Source: Fluoribacter gormanii (GTDB lineage Bacteria; Pseudomonadota; Gammaproteobacteria; Legionellales; Legionellaceae). Taken from it: a stretch of DNA of 64,000 bases. A program made the translations under genes and the position numbers. This document shows positions 49,191 to 57,919 of the stretch, piece by piece. The stretch is taken from the NCBI RefSeq assembly GCF_900156395.1, contig NZ_FTNL01000023.1:1-64000 (forward strand). Direction: 5' to 3'. Position 1 is the stretch's first letter, and each line of letters starts with the position of its first letter. The notes below the pieces were generated by a model. That model had not been told where the DNA came from, made no database searches, and was given only the letters and a program-made list of their open reading frames with translations.

Positions 49191-50340
49191 TGCGGCGTTC
49201 CTTTAATTCACCTATTGCTAGGCCTGTAATTGTTTGATTTATATGAATGCCTTTGAATTGTTCTCCATAAGTGCTGAAGCCAACGACGTGATTATTCTGA
49301 AAAATCTTTTCTACGTCTTTTTTCAATCCCTGACGCTGCATTTCCAGATTGCGAAGGATGCAATCACAAGCCAGGACCAATTGCGGCTTGCCAATAGATG
49401 ATTGAATTTCCTGGAACGTTTGCTCAATATTTTTTATTAGATCAATTCCATGCGCAGCTATAAAAATCAGACCATTATCGATCGCACAGTAAAACTTTAA
49501 ACTTCCATCTGGATTAGCCTTTTGAATAGAGCGCACATAATCAACCCCATTGATGCGTATCACCAGTGGCGTAGTAGAAAACTGTATGGGATCAAGTCTA
49601 TCCACTTGTGCTTTTACTATACGGGCATATTCTTCTACGGCCGGATATCCATTAATTTCATTGACAATACGCTGCTCGGGATCTGCTTGAGTTACAACCA
49701 GCCGTTCATTGCCACACACAAAATGCTGTGCTTTGAATAGATTAAACGGATAAATTGTATTAACCAAAATAAGGGCTACAGAATCAGTATGAAAAGCACC
49801 TTCAGCAAAGATCCACGTTTTCTTAAAACGGAGGTCATCGCCCGCAGAACCACCAAAAAGTGCAATCTCTCCCAAGGTATTCTGTAAAATATTAGTAACT
49901 TGCTCTTCGCGCTGAGATAATCCATCTATTAACAAAAAAGCGAAGCTGTTTTTACAACTAGTAGAGGGGGCTCGTGCTTCAAGTTGTAGAAGCAGATTAT
50001 TAACAAATACTTGTCCTTTTTCATGATTAATATTTTTTAGATTGTGTATGTATCCAGCCGCAATTGTAAAACCATCTGATGCAAAGCTAACTCCTGAAAG
50101 GCTGTGATCGGTATAACCGCTGGGGCCAATTTCACCCGCTGTGGTACATCCAATTACTTTAACATTTGGAAACAGGGAATTTATTTCATTGGCTATGGCA
50201 TCAAGGTCATAATGACTCGAACAAAAAAAAAGAACAAGTTCCATATTAGGTTGACTTACTGCAGCATGAAACTCTCTGACTGCAGTATGTGGTTCTTGCG
50301 AAGTTGACTGTCCAATACGAATGGATTGCTGAGTGCTCAT
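49183..50340 (-). CDS. FIST-domain sensory protein
   Basis: 385 residues with complete FIST_N and FIST_C parts. MELVLFFCSSHYDLDAIANE leads, then VIGCTTAGEIGPSGYTDHSL, LIDGLSQREEQVTNIL, GGSAGDDLRFKKTWIF and the C-terminal LACDCILRNLEMQ with VVGFSTYGEQFKGIHINQT. FIST domains are thought to bind small ligands such as amino acids and are often coupled to signalling enzymes. Here the partner is the overlapping diguanylate cyclase. GGAG eight bases before ATG 50340 supports the start. Ligand unknown. Confidence 0.9.
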   Translation of the reverse strand: MSTQQSIRIGQSTSQEPHTAVREFHAAVSQPNMELVLFFCSSHYDLDAIANEINSLFPNVKVIGCTTAGEIGPSGYTDHSLSGVSFASDGFTIAAGYIHNLKNINHEKGQVFVNNLLLQLEARAPSTSCKNSFAFLLIDGLSQREEQVTNILQNTLGEIALFGGSAGDDLRFKKTWIFAEGAFHTDSVALILVNTIYPFNLFKAQHFVCGNERLVVTQADPEQRIVNEINGYPAVEEYARIVKAQVDRLDPIQFSTTPLVIRINGVDYVRSIQKANPDGSLKFYCAIDNGLIFIAAHGIDLIKNIEQTFQEIQSSIGKPQLVLACDCILRNLEMQRQGLKKDVEKIFQNNHVVGFSTYGEQFKGIHINQTITGLAIGELKERRNA

Positions 50341-50493
50341 CTAACATACTCCATATTTTAGAGATGCAAGCTTGTAAAACGGGCTCTAAAGCTGTTCTTA
50401 TTGTTAAAATATTTGTCCTAACTCAATTAATATAAATATAGCATACGTTTTTTATAATGGAGCTTAATGTGCTGGAACTCGGATAGGCCCTGT

Positions 50494-50519
50494 TGCCGCT
50501 GATAAAGTTTGCAGCGGCA
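50494..50519 (-). terminator. Hairpin after nagA
   Basis: TGCCGCTG (50494-50501) and CAGCGGCA (50512-50519) form a perfect 8-bp stem with a 10-base loop, 25 bp past the nagA stop and before the FIST gene. Confidence 0.5.
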
Positions 50520-50543
50520 GCAGAGAGAAACGCGCCACTCGCT

Positions 50544-51965
50544 CTAATTGCACGTGCAATGGATTTTTAGTTCAGAATGGTTTTCTTCGATAGCAGGGGG
50601 CTTTGATAAAAAGCCATAATGAAGCATGCCTGATATGGGCCATTGCAGTTGCTGATGCTCCAGTACTTTACCATTACATGAACTCAAAATAAGCTGCCCA
50701 TTATGATTAAAAATTGAAAAATTTTTGTCATCGGATAAATGGTGTATCCTTTCCATAGATAAAGAGGCCATTCTGGAGTTAGTGATAAGTGCGGAATACA
50801 TAGAATCCATGCGGTTTTCTGGCGATTCATTATGCATTGAATCAAAATATTTTTGCGCGCAAAGTGATAATGGGGCTGCGCTGCCGGCAAGTGTTTTTAC
50901 TAATCCTTGTTCTCCAGAGGGTAAAGTTCCTTTTTTCATCAAAAAATCACCTTTATTATCTGCCAAGTAGAAACTATTTTGTTCCTTGCAGATATTCAGC
51001 GTTCCCAGTTTATATGCTCCATCTTTACAACCAGTGGGTCCTAAAGCATCCGTTACAAGAATAATTTTGTTTTTAATTGTATTTTGTATCAGAGTAATGA
51101 ATGAAGCGGATAGGTGTACTCCATCAGCAATGAGCTCCACGCCAGCAGGGCAACGATCAGGATTTTCAAGTATCCATTGGACAACGTGGCTTTGTGCATC
51201 ATTTAAAGTAAGTTCTCTTGTTTCTCGGCTACATGATTCCTGGCAGCCATTTCCGAGATGTGTAAATCCACAGGCTCCTGCAGCAACAGCACGCCCGATG
51301 ACTTCTTTATTAGCTGGATTACAATGCCCAATAAATACTTTTACAAAAATACCTTCTTGCTCAAGAGCTTTTGTCTGTTTAATAAATTCTTCAGCACCTG
51401 GTAAATCGGGGGCAATAGTTATTTTCCATTGTTTTATATTGGGTGCTACGCTAATAATATCTCTAAATTGTTCCATAGAAATACGATCTTGTAGCGCCTC
51501 TTCAGCATGGGCTCCCTTACAATTTTTTGCGATGAAAGGCCCCTCTAGATGCACGCCAACAATTTCGGTGTGGCCTGCGGTAGGTTTTTGGTCTTGTTTT
51601 TGAATAAAATCATTAATTTTTACCAATGATTTTTTTAAGGCGGGTATTGGCATAGAGACTAAAGTTGCCAATGCATAAGAGAGTCCGGTTTTTCCCAGTG
51701 CTTTAACAATGCACTCCAATTGTTCGTCACTCTTTTCATCGCCTAAGTCAGCGAAATCAATACCACCTTGGCCGTGGACATGGGCATCTAACATTCCAGG
51801 CATTAAGAAATAGGAGCCTTTAGAATCAATAATTTTTTCTTCTTGAAGAGGCGATAAATCATCATCAACATTGAATAGTACTTTTATACCATCATCGGTA
51901 ACTTGCACATGTTTTAACTCCCTAATCCCTGCATCGTTATAAACATAAATATTTTTAATTAGCAT
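50544..51965 (-). CDS. nagA: N-acetylglucosamine-6-phosphate deacetylase
   Basis: 473 residues of the NagA amidohydrolase family. GMLDAHVHGQGGIDF has the HxH metal motif. VGVHLEGPFIAKNCKGAHA has the metal Glu. FIGHCNP, FTHLGNGCQES (usually THLFNAM), ADGVHLS and VTDALGPTG (catalytic Asp) follow. It removes acetate from GlcNAc-6-phosphate. It is longer than typical NagA (about 380-400 residues), with a C-terminal addition of roughly 70-80 residues ending in a Cys-containing tail. GAGGG before ATG 51965 fixes the start. It is divergent from nagB, which performs the next step, so the pair forms an amino-sugar degradation module. Confidence 0.85.
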   Translation of the reverse strand: MLIKNIYVYNDAGIRELKHVQVTDDGIKVLFNVDDDLSPLQEEKIIDSKGSYFLMPGMLDAHVHGQGGIDFADLGDEKSDEQLECIVKALGKTGLSYALATLVSMPIPALKKSLVKINDFIQKQDQKPTAGHTEIVGVHLEGPFIAKNCKGAHAEEALQDRISMEQFRDIISVAPNIKQWKITIAPDLPGAEEFIKQTKALEQEGIFVKVFIGHCNPANKEVIGRAVAAGACGFTHLGNGCQESCSRETRELTLNDAQSHVVQWILENPDRCPAGVELIADGVHLSASFITLIQNTIKNKIILVTDALGPTGCKDGAYKLGTLNICKEQNSFYLADNKGDFLMKKGTLPSGEQGLVKTLAGSAAPLSLCAQKYFDSMHNESPENRMDSMYSALITNSRMASLSMERIHHLSDDKNFSIFNHNGQLILSSCNGKVLEHQQLQWPISGMLHYGFLSKPPAIEENHSELKIHCTCN

Positions 51966-52253
51966 ATAAATACCCTCATAGGGATGAATTCCGGTTAAGG
52001 ATCTAATATCTTTTAGAACTTAACCACCCTCAGGAAATGCCCTAGAGTTCAGCTGCTAAATTGGCTAGAATCGTAATTCGATAAATCGAGTGTTTACTAT
52101 TCATTGGCATCCTGCGCAATCGTCATTGTAACAAAATATAAGAATGAGATGAATGAATGGTTTTGTATGATTATTCTTAGTGAACCTCTCTTTTTTATCC
52201 TGAATTCTTGTTTATAGCGGATATAACGCCTCGAACTCTCGGAGAAAATATTT

Positions 52254-53129
52254 ATGTTTAGTCGCATTTTTGTTAGGGAAACACCTGAAGGTATGGCAAG
52301 TAGGGCTGCTCGAGCAATTCAAAAGAAAATTATGGAAAATAATGAGAAAAAAATACCTACAGTTTTAGGACTTGCAACAGGAAGCACTCCAGAGCCTTTA
52401 TATAAGGAATTAATTCGTCTACATAAAGAAGAAAATTTGGATTTTTCATTAGTGATTACATTTAATTTAGATGAGTACTGGGGCTTGGAAGCAAACCATA
52501 GCCAATCTTATAATTATTACATGCATCACCATCTTTTTGATCATGTGAATATCAAAAAAGAAAATATTCATATGCTTGATGGAACTGTGCCACTGGAGTT
52601 AATTGAAGAGCATGCGAAAAAATATGAAGAACAGATTAAAGAGGTTGGTGGCATAGACATTCAAATTTTAGGTTTGGGTGTGAACGGCCATATAGGTTTT
52701 AATGAACCCGGCTCATCATTGGATTCTAAAACACGATTAATCAAGTTGGATGACAAGACTCGTGACGCCAATCAACGATTTTTCAAGTCAAAGGATGAAG
52801 TCCCAACCCATGCAATAACAATGGGAATTGGAACAATTCTGCAAAACAGTAAAGCATGTTATTTAATAGCGACAGGTCCAGCAAAAGCAGACATTATCGC
52901 TGCTCTTTATGCTGCCTCTTCACCGAATGAAGATATTCCGGCAACCGCTTTATATGCTCATAAAGACGTTAGGATAATGCTCGATAAAGAAGCGGCATCG
53001 AAGTTGCCGTCATCGGTTAAACCAATAAAATCATTAGTATCAGAAAGTATCTATGCTCCTAAAACGTCAGTGGCGCTGCAATTTTTTCCTGTCTCTGAGC
53101 ACTCAAGTTCAATTAATCTCACCCAGTAA
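52254..53129 (+). CDS. nagB: Glucosamine-6-phosphate deaminase
   Basis: 291 residues with the full NagB pattern. LGLATGSTPEPLYKEL leads, then TFNLDEYWGL (catalytic Asp-Glu), SYNYYMHHHLFDHVNI, GLGVNGHIGFNEPGS (active-site His and Glu), AITMGIGTIL and LIATGPAKA. It converts glucosamine-6-phosphate to fructose-6-phosphate and ammonia. GGAG nine bases before ATG 52254. It is divergent from nagA over 288 bp; no GntR-type NagC/NagR regulator is nearby. The C-terminal 25 residues extend beyond the usual core. Confidence 0.93.
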   Translation: MFSRIFVRETPEGMASRAARAIQKKIMENNEKKIPTVLGLATGSTPEPLYKELIRLHKEENLDFSLVITFNLDEYWGLEANHSQSYNYYMHHHLFDHVNIKKENIHMLDGTVPLELIEEHAKKYEEQIKEVGGIDIQILGLGVNGHIGFNEPGSSLDSKTRLIKLDDKTRDANQRFFKSKDEVPTHAITMGIGTILQNSKACYLIATGPAKADIIAALYAASSPNEDIPATALYAHKDVRIMLDKEAASKLPSSVKPIKSLVSESIYAPKTSVALQFFPVSEHSSSINLTQ

Positions 53130-53159
53130 AAATTGACACGTATTGGCACTGGGTCTTCT

Positions 53160-53194
53160 GCCGCCTTAAAATTTACTTTAATTTTTAAAGCGGC
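53160..53194 (+). terminator. Hairpin after nagB
   Basis: GCCGCCTTAAAA (53160-53171) pairs with TTTTAAAGCGGC (53183-53194) except at one position. A second ACCCAGT/ACTGGGT pair (53121-53127, 53148-53154) overlaps the stop codon. Confidence 0.55.
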
Positions 53195-53228
53195 AAGATG
53201 TTAATGCTGTTGATAAACCCTGAGTTTC

Positions 53229-53432
53229 TTAATCTAAAAGGGGATTTTCAATTACAGTGACAACCGGTTGTGGTGAATGAAAGAAATATATAATGAGCAA
53301 TATAATAAAAATAATTGTAGAAATATAAAATACAATTTTTGCATTAAATATTGATGTAGGATCTGTTCCTTTATATCCCATATATCCTGAAACAATCGCT
53401 ATAACTAAAAAAATAAAAGCAGCTGTTAACAT
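53229..53432 (-). CDS. Small membrane protein (DUF1328/YtjA-like)
   Basis: 67 residues with two hydrophobic helices: AAFIFLVIAIVSGYMGYKG, then KIVFYISTIIFIILLIIYFF. This resembles the DUF1328 small inner-membrane proteins. AAGGA eight bases before ATG 53432. Function unknown; relatives are often stress-induced. Confidence 0.65.
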   Translation of the reverse strand: MLTAAFIFLVIAIVSGYMGYKGTDPTSIFNAKIVFYISTIIFIILLIIYFFHSPQPVVTVIENPLLD

Positions 53433-53634
53433 TTTATTTTTCCTTATTCAGAGTAAAAAAGAGTATGTACTTCATTGTGTGCATTTCAATTTAAAATTTC
53501 ATACTCTTTTAAGTTCTATTTGTTTTAATTATAGATATCTTTGGCGAGGATCACATTGATACGAATCAAACGTTCATTCTCATACATGATTACCATATGA
53601 ATTATTTTTTAAAATAGGGGATTTTAAAAAAACT

Positions 53635-53706
53635 TGCGGGTAAGCCCCCGTCTTTGTCTAGGATAAACCCGCAGTAAAAGCTAACGATGTTGATATATAT
53701 TATAAT
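53635..53706 (-). ncRNA. Possible short RNA with intrinsic terminator (candidate)
   Basis: On the minus strand a TATAAT (complement of about 53702-53707) is followed by a stem TGCGGGT/ACCCGCA (53667-53673 with 53635-53641) and, shortly after, a run of seven T. This could encode a 60-80-base RNA in the 336-bp gap 53433-53768, where I see no protein gene. A -35 box is not clear. Confidence 0.2.
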
Positions 53707-53768
53707 TAAAGTGGTACATATGGAATTTATGCAACACGTTTCATATGTAAAAGATAGGGAGATTCAAC

Positions 53769-54197
53769 ATGACGACTCAGGTTGATATTTTGTATGTAGA
53801 AGATGATGACGTTGATATTGAGACTATGCAGCGTGAGTTTACCAAAATGAATAAGGCGGTTGACATTGCTATTGCAAAGAATGGGAAACAGGCGCTGGAT
53901 ATGTTATACGGACGTCATGGTAAAAATAAAATCAAGCCCAATGTGATATTGCTTGATCTCAACATGCCTCAAATGAACGGCATTGATTTTTTGAAAAAGT
54001 TAAGGAAAGGTTTTGATTTTGGAGATATTAAGGTTTTCGTGCTTACTAGCGCATATACTTCTGAAGAAAAGCTCATCACTAGGGATTTACATGTATCTGG
54101 TTGTATTATCAAACCCCTGCAATATACGGATGCGCTAAATATTTTGTGGTGTGCTTCTGCAAGTGAAGAAATGTCAAAATTATTTTTTATGCAGTAA
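53769..54197 (+). CDS. Single-domain response regulator (Rcp1-type)
   Basis: 142 residues covering only a receiver domain. The acidic pocket is ILYVEDDDVDIETMQ, the phosphorylation site Asp63 lies in ILLDLNMPQMNGIDF, the Thr/Ser is in VFVLTSAYTSEEK and the Lys in GCIIKPLQY. It belongs to the Rcp1-like receivers often linked to PAS- or phytochrome-type kinases. No cognate kinase is adjacent. GGGAG seven bases before ATG 53769. Confidence 0.87.
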   Translation: MTTQVDILYVEDDDVDIETMQREFTKMNKAVDIAIAKNGKQALDMLYGRHGKNKIKPNVILLDLNMPQMNGIDFLKKLRKGFDFGDIKVFVLTSAYTSEEKLITRDLHVSGCIIKPLQYTDALNILWCASASEEMSKLFFMQ

Positions 54198-54308
54198 ATG
54201 ACATTATATTTGAGCATGATTTCAAGTAATTAATCCCCATTATTTTTCCCTTACAAAGATTAAATAACGTCCATGTTATTGATGGATTTTTGCTGACTAT
54301 AAAAATCT

Positions 54309-54887
54309 CTATTCTTGAGAACCAATAAAATTTTTTATTTTAATAAAGCAATAATGGAGAAATTGTTCATTGAGTTTAACTCTGGATACTCCCTTTTCAT
54401 GATCTTTCAAATGAATTAGTTCAATTAGAGCAGTGTTTGCATCTGAATTAAGAGAACTTATAGTTTCTTGGGTATCTATTCCATATCGGTCTGAATCCAA
54501 TCTTCCATTTCCATGTAACAGGCAATTACGAATTTTAGAAATATTGAGTAACGCGTTCCAGCAGTTACTATCAATGGGATAGCCAAGCGCTCCAAGTGGC
54601 GTTTCAAATCGTGATATGCTCGCGTTTTTCTTGACTAATTGATCGCCGCACTCAGAATACAAGACTTCTTCGAGTTGAGAGTAAATTTGCAGAAAAGTCG
54701 ACTCAATCAAGATCTTTAAACTTTGTTTGTAACACTCTAGAGTAGTGATTTCATCTGGTGTTAGTTCATAACTATTTTTCTTCAATTCCAGATGCGATAT
54801 GTCTTTTTGAATTGATGACTTTATCAACTCATATGTCTTTAGTTGATATTCAAAATTAATTATTTTTAGAAATTTAAATTGATTCAT
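54309..54887 (-). CDS. HEPN-like protein, possible RNase
   Basis: 192 residues, wholly helical. At residues 120-125 the sequence reads RNCLLH within SKIRNCLLHGNG. This is the Rx4H arrangement of HEPN domains, with the Asn commonly following the Arg in ribonuclease members. The layout (long helices first, motif in the C-terminal third) fits MAE_28990/RiboL-PSP-type HEPN proteins. These can be toxins, defence effectors or tRNA-binding proteins. No nucleotidyltransferase antitoxin partner is next to it. No membrane segment. Ribonuclease activity is inferred only from the motif. Confidence 0.55.
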   Translation of the reverse strand: MNQFKFLKIINFEYQLKTYELIKSSIQKDISHLELKKNSYELTPDEITTLECYKQSLKILIESTFLQIYSQLEEVLYSECGDQLVKKNASISRFETPLGALGYPIDSNCWNALLNISKIRNCLLHGNGRLDSDRYGIDTQETISSLNSDANTALIELIHLKDHEKGVSRVKLNEQFLHYCFIKIKNFIGSQE

Positions 54888-54992
54888 TAATCATTTTCCA
54901 AGATTATAAAAGTGTATTTATTTCTAAATTGGAAACACAGCTGCTGATTGTAACAAAATAATATTGAATAATTCAGTTAAATAAGGACAAAG

Positions 54993-55877
54993 ATGATTTT
55001 AATGAGTTCTTGGGGTTTCTTAAAAGAACTATTTGATAATTGGAATCAAGACCGAATTTCAAGTAAAGCTGCAGCACTTGCATATTATATGTTATTTTCA
55101 CTGGCTCCAATTTTATTAATTTGTATTTCCATTCTGGGAATAGTATTTGGTGAAGAAGCCTCTCGCGGTCAAATTTTGTCCCAGACAAGTGATTTAATAG
55201 GCAGAGAACCTACGTTACAAATTCAAGAAATAATTCAAAATGCCAGTCAGCCAAGCAATTCTTTTGTAACAAAAATAACGAGCTTTATTATTCTTTTGTT
55301 TAGTGCCTCAGGAGTTTTCACTGAAATTCAAGTGGGATTAAATGAGATATGGGGAGTCAAAATCAATCCGAACAGGGGATGGTTTACGACATTAAAAAGC
55401 CGTTTCTTTTCTTTTGTAATTGTTTTAGGGGTTGCTTTTTTATTGTTAATATCATTAATTTTTAGTGCTTTTATAGCACTTTTAGGTAATTATTTAAATT
55501 ATATCGTAGGTACAAGTATTTTAATGGATTTAGTAATCAGTCACTTACTCTCTTTCTTTCTGATCACAGTGTTATTTGCAATGACATTTAAAGTTCTACC
55601 TGATGTTAAATTAAAATGGCGCGATGTGTGGTTGGGCGCATTAATCACTTCAGTGTTATTTAGTTGCGGTAAAATTTTCATTGAATTATATCTGATTCAA
55701 TTTCATAAATTTTCTGTATTTGGAGCCGCAGGTTCTATAATTATTATCTTGATATGGATGTTTTATTCATCCCAGATTTTCTTCATTGGGGTAGAAATCA
55801 CAAAAATACTCTTTATAAATGAAGGCAAACAAATTGTAATTACGCGAAATGCCATTAAAGAAGACCAAGTAAATTAA
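54993..55877 (+). CDS. YihY/BrkB-family inner-membrane protein
   Basis: 294 residues with about six hydrophobic segments. WNQDRISSKAAALAYYMLFS at the start and VFTEIQVGLNEIWGV match the YihY/BrkB (UPF0761) family. ILIWMFYSSQIFFIGVEITK near the end is the typical final signature. Once called RNase BN or serum-resistance BrkB, the real function is not settled. AAGGA precedes ATG 54993. A weak hairpin (ATAGATT/AATCTAT at 55929-55950 followed by five T) lies after the stop. Confidence 0.88.
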   Translation: MILMSSWGFLKELFDNWNQDRISSKAAALAYYMLFSLAPILLICISILGIVFGEEASRGQILSQTSDLIGREPTLQIQEIIQNASQPSNSFVTKITSFIILLFSASGVFTEIQVGLNEIWGVKINPNRGWFTTLKSRFFSFVIVLGVAFLLLISLIFSAFIALLGNYLNYIVGTSILMDLVISHLLSFFLITVLFAMTFKVLPDVKLKWRDVWLGALITSVLFSCGKIFIELYLIQFHKFSVFGAAGSIIIILIWMFYSSQIFFIGVEITKILFINEGKQIVITRNAIKEDQVN

Positions 55878-55928
55878 TGCCTCTTATAAAAAGAGAATGA
55901 GTCTGCCCGAGATACCGCCTGAACCAGC

Positions 55929-55958
55929 ATAGATTGAGTTCTTAATCTATACTTTTTA
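55929..55958 (+). terminator. Weak intrinsic terminator after BrkB gene
   Basis: ATAGATT (55929-55935) and AATCTAT (55944-55950) with an 8-base loop, followed by ACTTTTT. It lies 52 bp after the stop. Confidence 0.45.
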
Positions 55959-55978
55959 GTATCGAATATAGATAAAAA

Positions 55979-57292
55979 ATGATTATGAATAGTAAATTTG
56001 ATGAAGCTCGAGATTTAATTGCAGGAATACGACATAATCTTTCAAATTGGCAGCATTCAGAAATGCCAACTCAATACCGCGATGCGAAGCAGACTTTTAT
56101 ACGTGAGATAGGAAAACGCGTTGATGAATTAGAAGAGCAGATATCAGATAAAAGTATAGACCATATTCATCAGTCGCTTTTAGATTTGCATAAGAATACT
56201 AACAAAGCTCAATTGCTGAGTCAGGCTGTAATTATGACTTATGATCGAACTAAAGATGAAAAGATTGATCCTAAAGCAGTACTAAATAACGCTACAGACT
56301 CGATTAGAATAGCATGGAATTTGGCTACTGGCTTCGCTTTTGATGACTCAAAATCGTTGAAGGAGAAAGCGATAGGCTTTGCAAAGGCTTGCATTCAAGG
56401 CACTATAGGTATGTGTCAAGGAGCATTAAAGGGATATGAAGAAGGCAAAGGTTTCTTTGACACGGTCACCAAAATGGTAGCCGGAAGTTTTGACCAAGGC
56501 ATGAAGGGATACAACCGATCACTTGCCACCAGTAGTTTGAGTGACAATTATAGAGCAAAGCAAATTATTTCGGATATTAGAGCAGAGCATGATAAAGTTC
56601 GGAATGATCCCGATCAGAGTTCTATAAAAGAAGCGCGAAAAAGGATCATCGAGGAAGAAGAAAACTATATAAATGAACTGGAGGGAAAATTAACCCCCAA
56701 CATCTCTAAAGACGAGCTCTCAAAAACACTCCGTTCCTTAGAATTACTCCAATTGAGTAATGCTGCTACTTCCTTACAAAGCTCGGGTTTATCATTCATG
56801 CATCGGGCTGTTCTTGGAGAACAAAAAAATGTTGCCTCTGACGTTTTAGAGAAATTAGGTAAAGATACTTTAAATGTTACTAGAAATTTGAATCAACTAC
56901 TTAATGATGACAAACAAAATTTACCATCAAAATTATGGACCATGACCAAAGCTTATGCTGATGCGGCACAAGAAGGTATAAAATCATTCTTTCAAGGCTT
57001 CAAAGGGGGGGATTTAAAAGAAAAAACGGTCAATGCCTTGGTCAGTGGCTTTTCCGGTTTTATGAGTAAATTTTCTGAAGCTCTTGATAATAGTAATGCA
57101 AAAAAAGAATCACTTGAAAAAAGTAATACGGAATCGCCCTCATTGGAGGATGATGATGCGATAGAGATGACTATTCTGTCTACGAGTAATACAGGCAAGA
57201 GTAACGAGATACCCGATTTCCCCAAAGACTCAACATCTTCCTCCAACGAAGAGATAGACGATTCTCTAAGCCTGACCACCCCTCATCAGTAG
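55979..57292 (+). CDS. Internally duplicated helical protein, likely effector
   Basis: 437 residues, helical and charged. Two related halves are visible. ARDLIAGIRHNLSNW, DAKQTFIREIGKRVDELEEQ and SIDHIHQSLLDLHKNTNKAQ at about 8-80 parallel AKQIISDIRAEHDKV, SIKEARKRIIEEEENYINEL and SKDELSKTLRSLELLQLSNA at about 195-275. Each half continues to a glycine-containing helix (GTIGMCQGALKGYEEGKGF and AAQEGIKSFFQGFKGGD). The C-terminal 70 residues are Ser/Asp/Glu-rich and end SLSLTTPHQ, like a Dot/Icm export signal. A G7 run lies at 57005-57011. No signal peptide, no known domain. ATG 55979 and ATG 55985 are both possible starts. Confidence 0.6.
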   Translation: MIMNSKFDEARDLIAGIRHNLSNWQHSEMPTQYRDAKQTFIREIGKRVDELEEQISDKSIDHIHQSLLDLHKNTNKAQLLSQAVIMTYDRTKDEKIDPKAVLNNATDSIRIAWNLATGFAFDDSKSLKEKAIGFAKACIQGTIGMCQGALKGYEEGKGFFDTVTKMVAGSFDQGMKGYNRSLATSSLSDNYRAKQIISDIRAEHDKVRNDPDQSSIKEARKRIIEEEENYINELEGKLTPNISKDELSKTLRSLELLQLSNAATSLQSSGLSFMHRAVLGEQKNVASDVLEKLGKDTLNVTRNLNQLLNDDKQNLPSKLWTMTKAYADAAQEGIKSFFQGFKGGDLKEKTVNALVSGFSGFMSKFSEALDNSNAKKESLEKSNTESPSLEDDDAIEMTILSTSNTGKSNEIPDFPKDSTSSSNEEIDDSLSLTTPHQ

Positions 57293-57307
57293 AACATCAT
57301 ATCCCAC

Positions 57308-57778
57308 TTAAGGACTTACTGATCGCATGATGGGATTTTGTAATGAGATCAGTGTCTCCGTTGATTGTATTTCCTCAATAAGCTGAATTTTATTGACCAA
57401 TAGTTGCTGTAATGTATCTATTGATTGACACATTACTTTAATAAAGATATTAAAATGATGGCCAATAGTATAATAAGCTTCAATCACTTCTTCTAAGTTT
57501 TCCAGTTTTTTTAAGACAGCCTGATAATCTTTGGCATGATTAAGAGTAATTCCAATGAAACAACAGACATCATATCCCAAGCGTTTAGGGTTAACATGCA
57601 CATGCACCCCTTCAATAATCCCTGCCTGACGCATCTTTTCTACACGTACATGAATCGTAGCTGGACTTACCGCATACATTTTAGCTAATTCTGCATAAGC
57701 GGTACGCGCATTTTTTATTAAGGAATTGAGTATTTTTTTATCAAGATCATCGATTTGATAATTTTCAAGGTCTTTCAT
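57308..57778 (-). CDS. asnC: Lrp/AsnC-family transcriptional regulator
   Basis: 156 residues: an N-terminal helix-turn-helix (IDDLDKKILNSLIKNARTAY, then YAVSPATIHVRVEKMRQAGI) and a RAM ligand-binding domain (VCCFIGITLNHAKDYQAVLK and VIEAYYTIGHHFNIFIKV). It is divergent from asnA over 141 bp, the same arrangement as E. coli asnC-asnA, where AsnC activates asnA and responds to asparagine. The name is given from that context; other Lrp-type roles are possible. Confidence 0.82.
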   Translation of the reverse strand: MKDLENYQIDDLDKKILNSLIKNARTAYAELAKMYAVSPATIHVRVEKMRQAGIIEGVHVHVNPKRLGYDVCCFIGITLNHAKDYQAVLKKLENLEEVIEAYYTIGHHFNIFIKVMCQSIDTLQQLLVNKIQLIEEIQSTETLISLQNPIMRSVSP

Positions 57779-57919
57779 GGCTGTTTTTTAAATATTATCT
57801 AAAATTAATTTAATTTTACTGAATATTATATTTCTTATCCATGTTTATTTTAAATTGGAAATAAAAATAATCAAAAAAAGCAATATAATGTTAACTTGAT
57901 TTATTTTTAAGGTAGGCTT

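Noticed and set aside
50986-51603. 205-residue plus-strand frame inside nagA
   Set aside because: It is antisense to a well-supported conserved enzyme.
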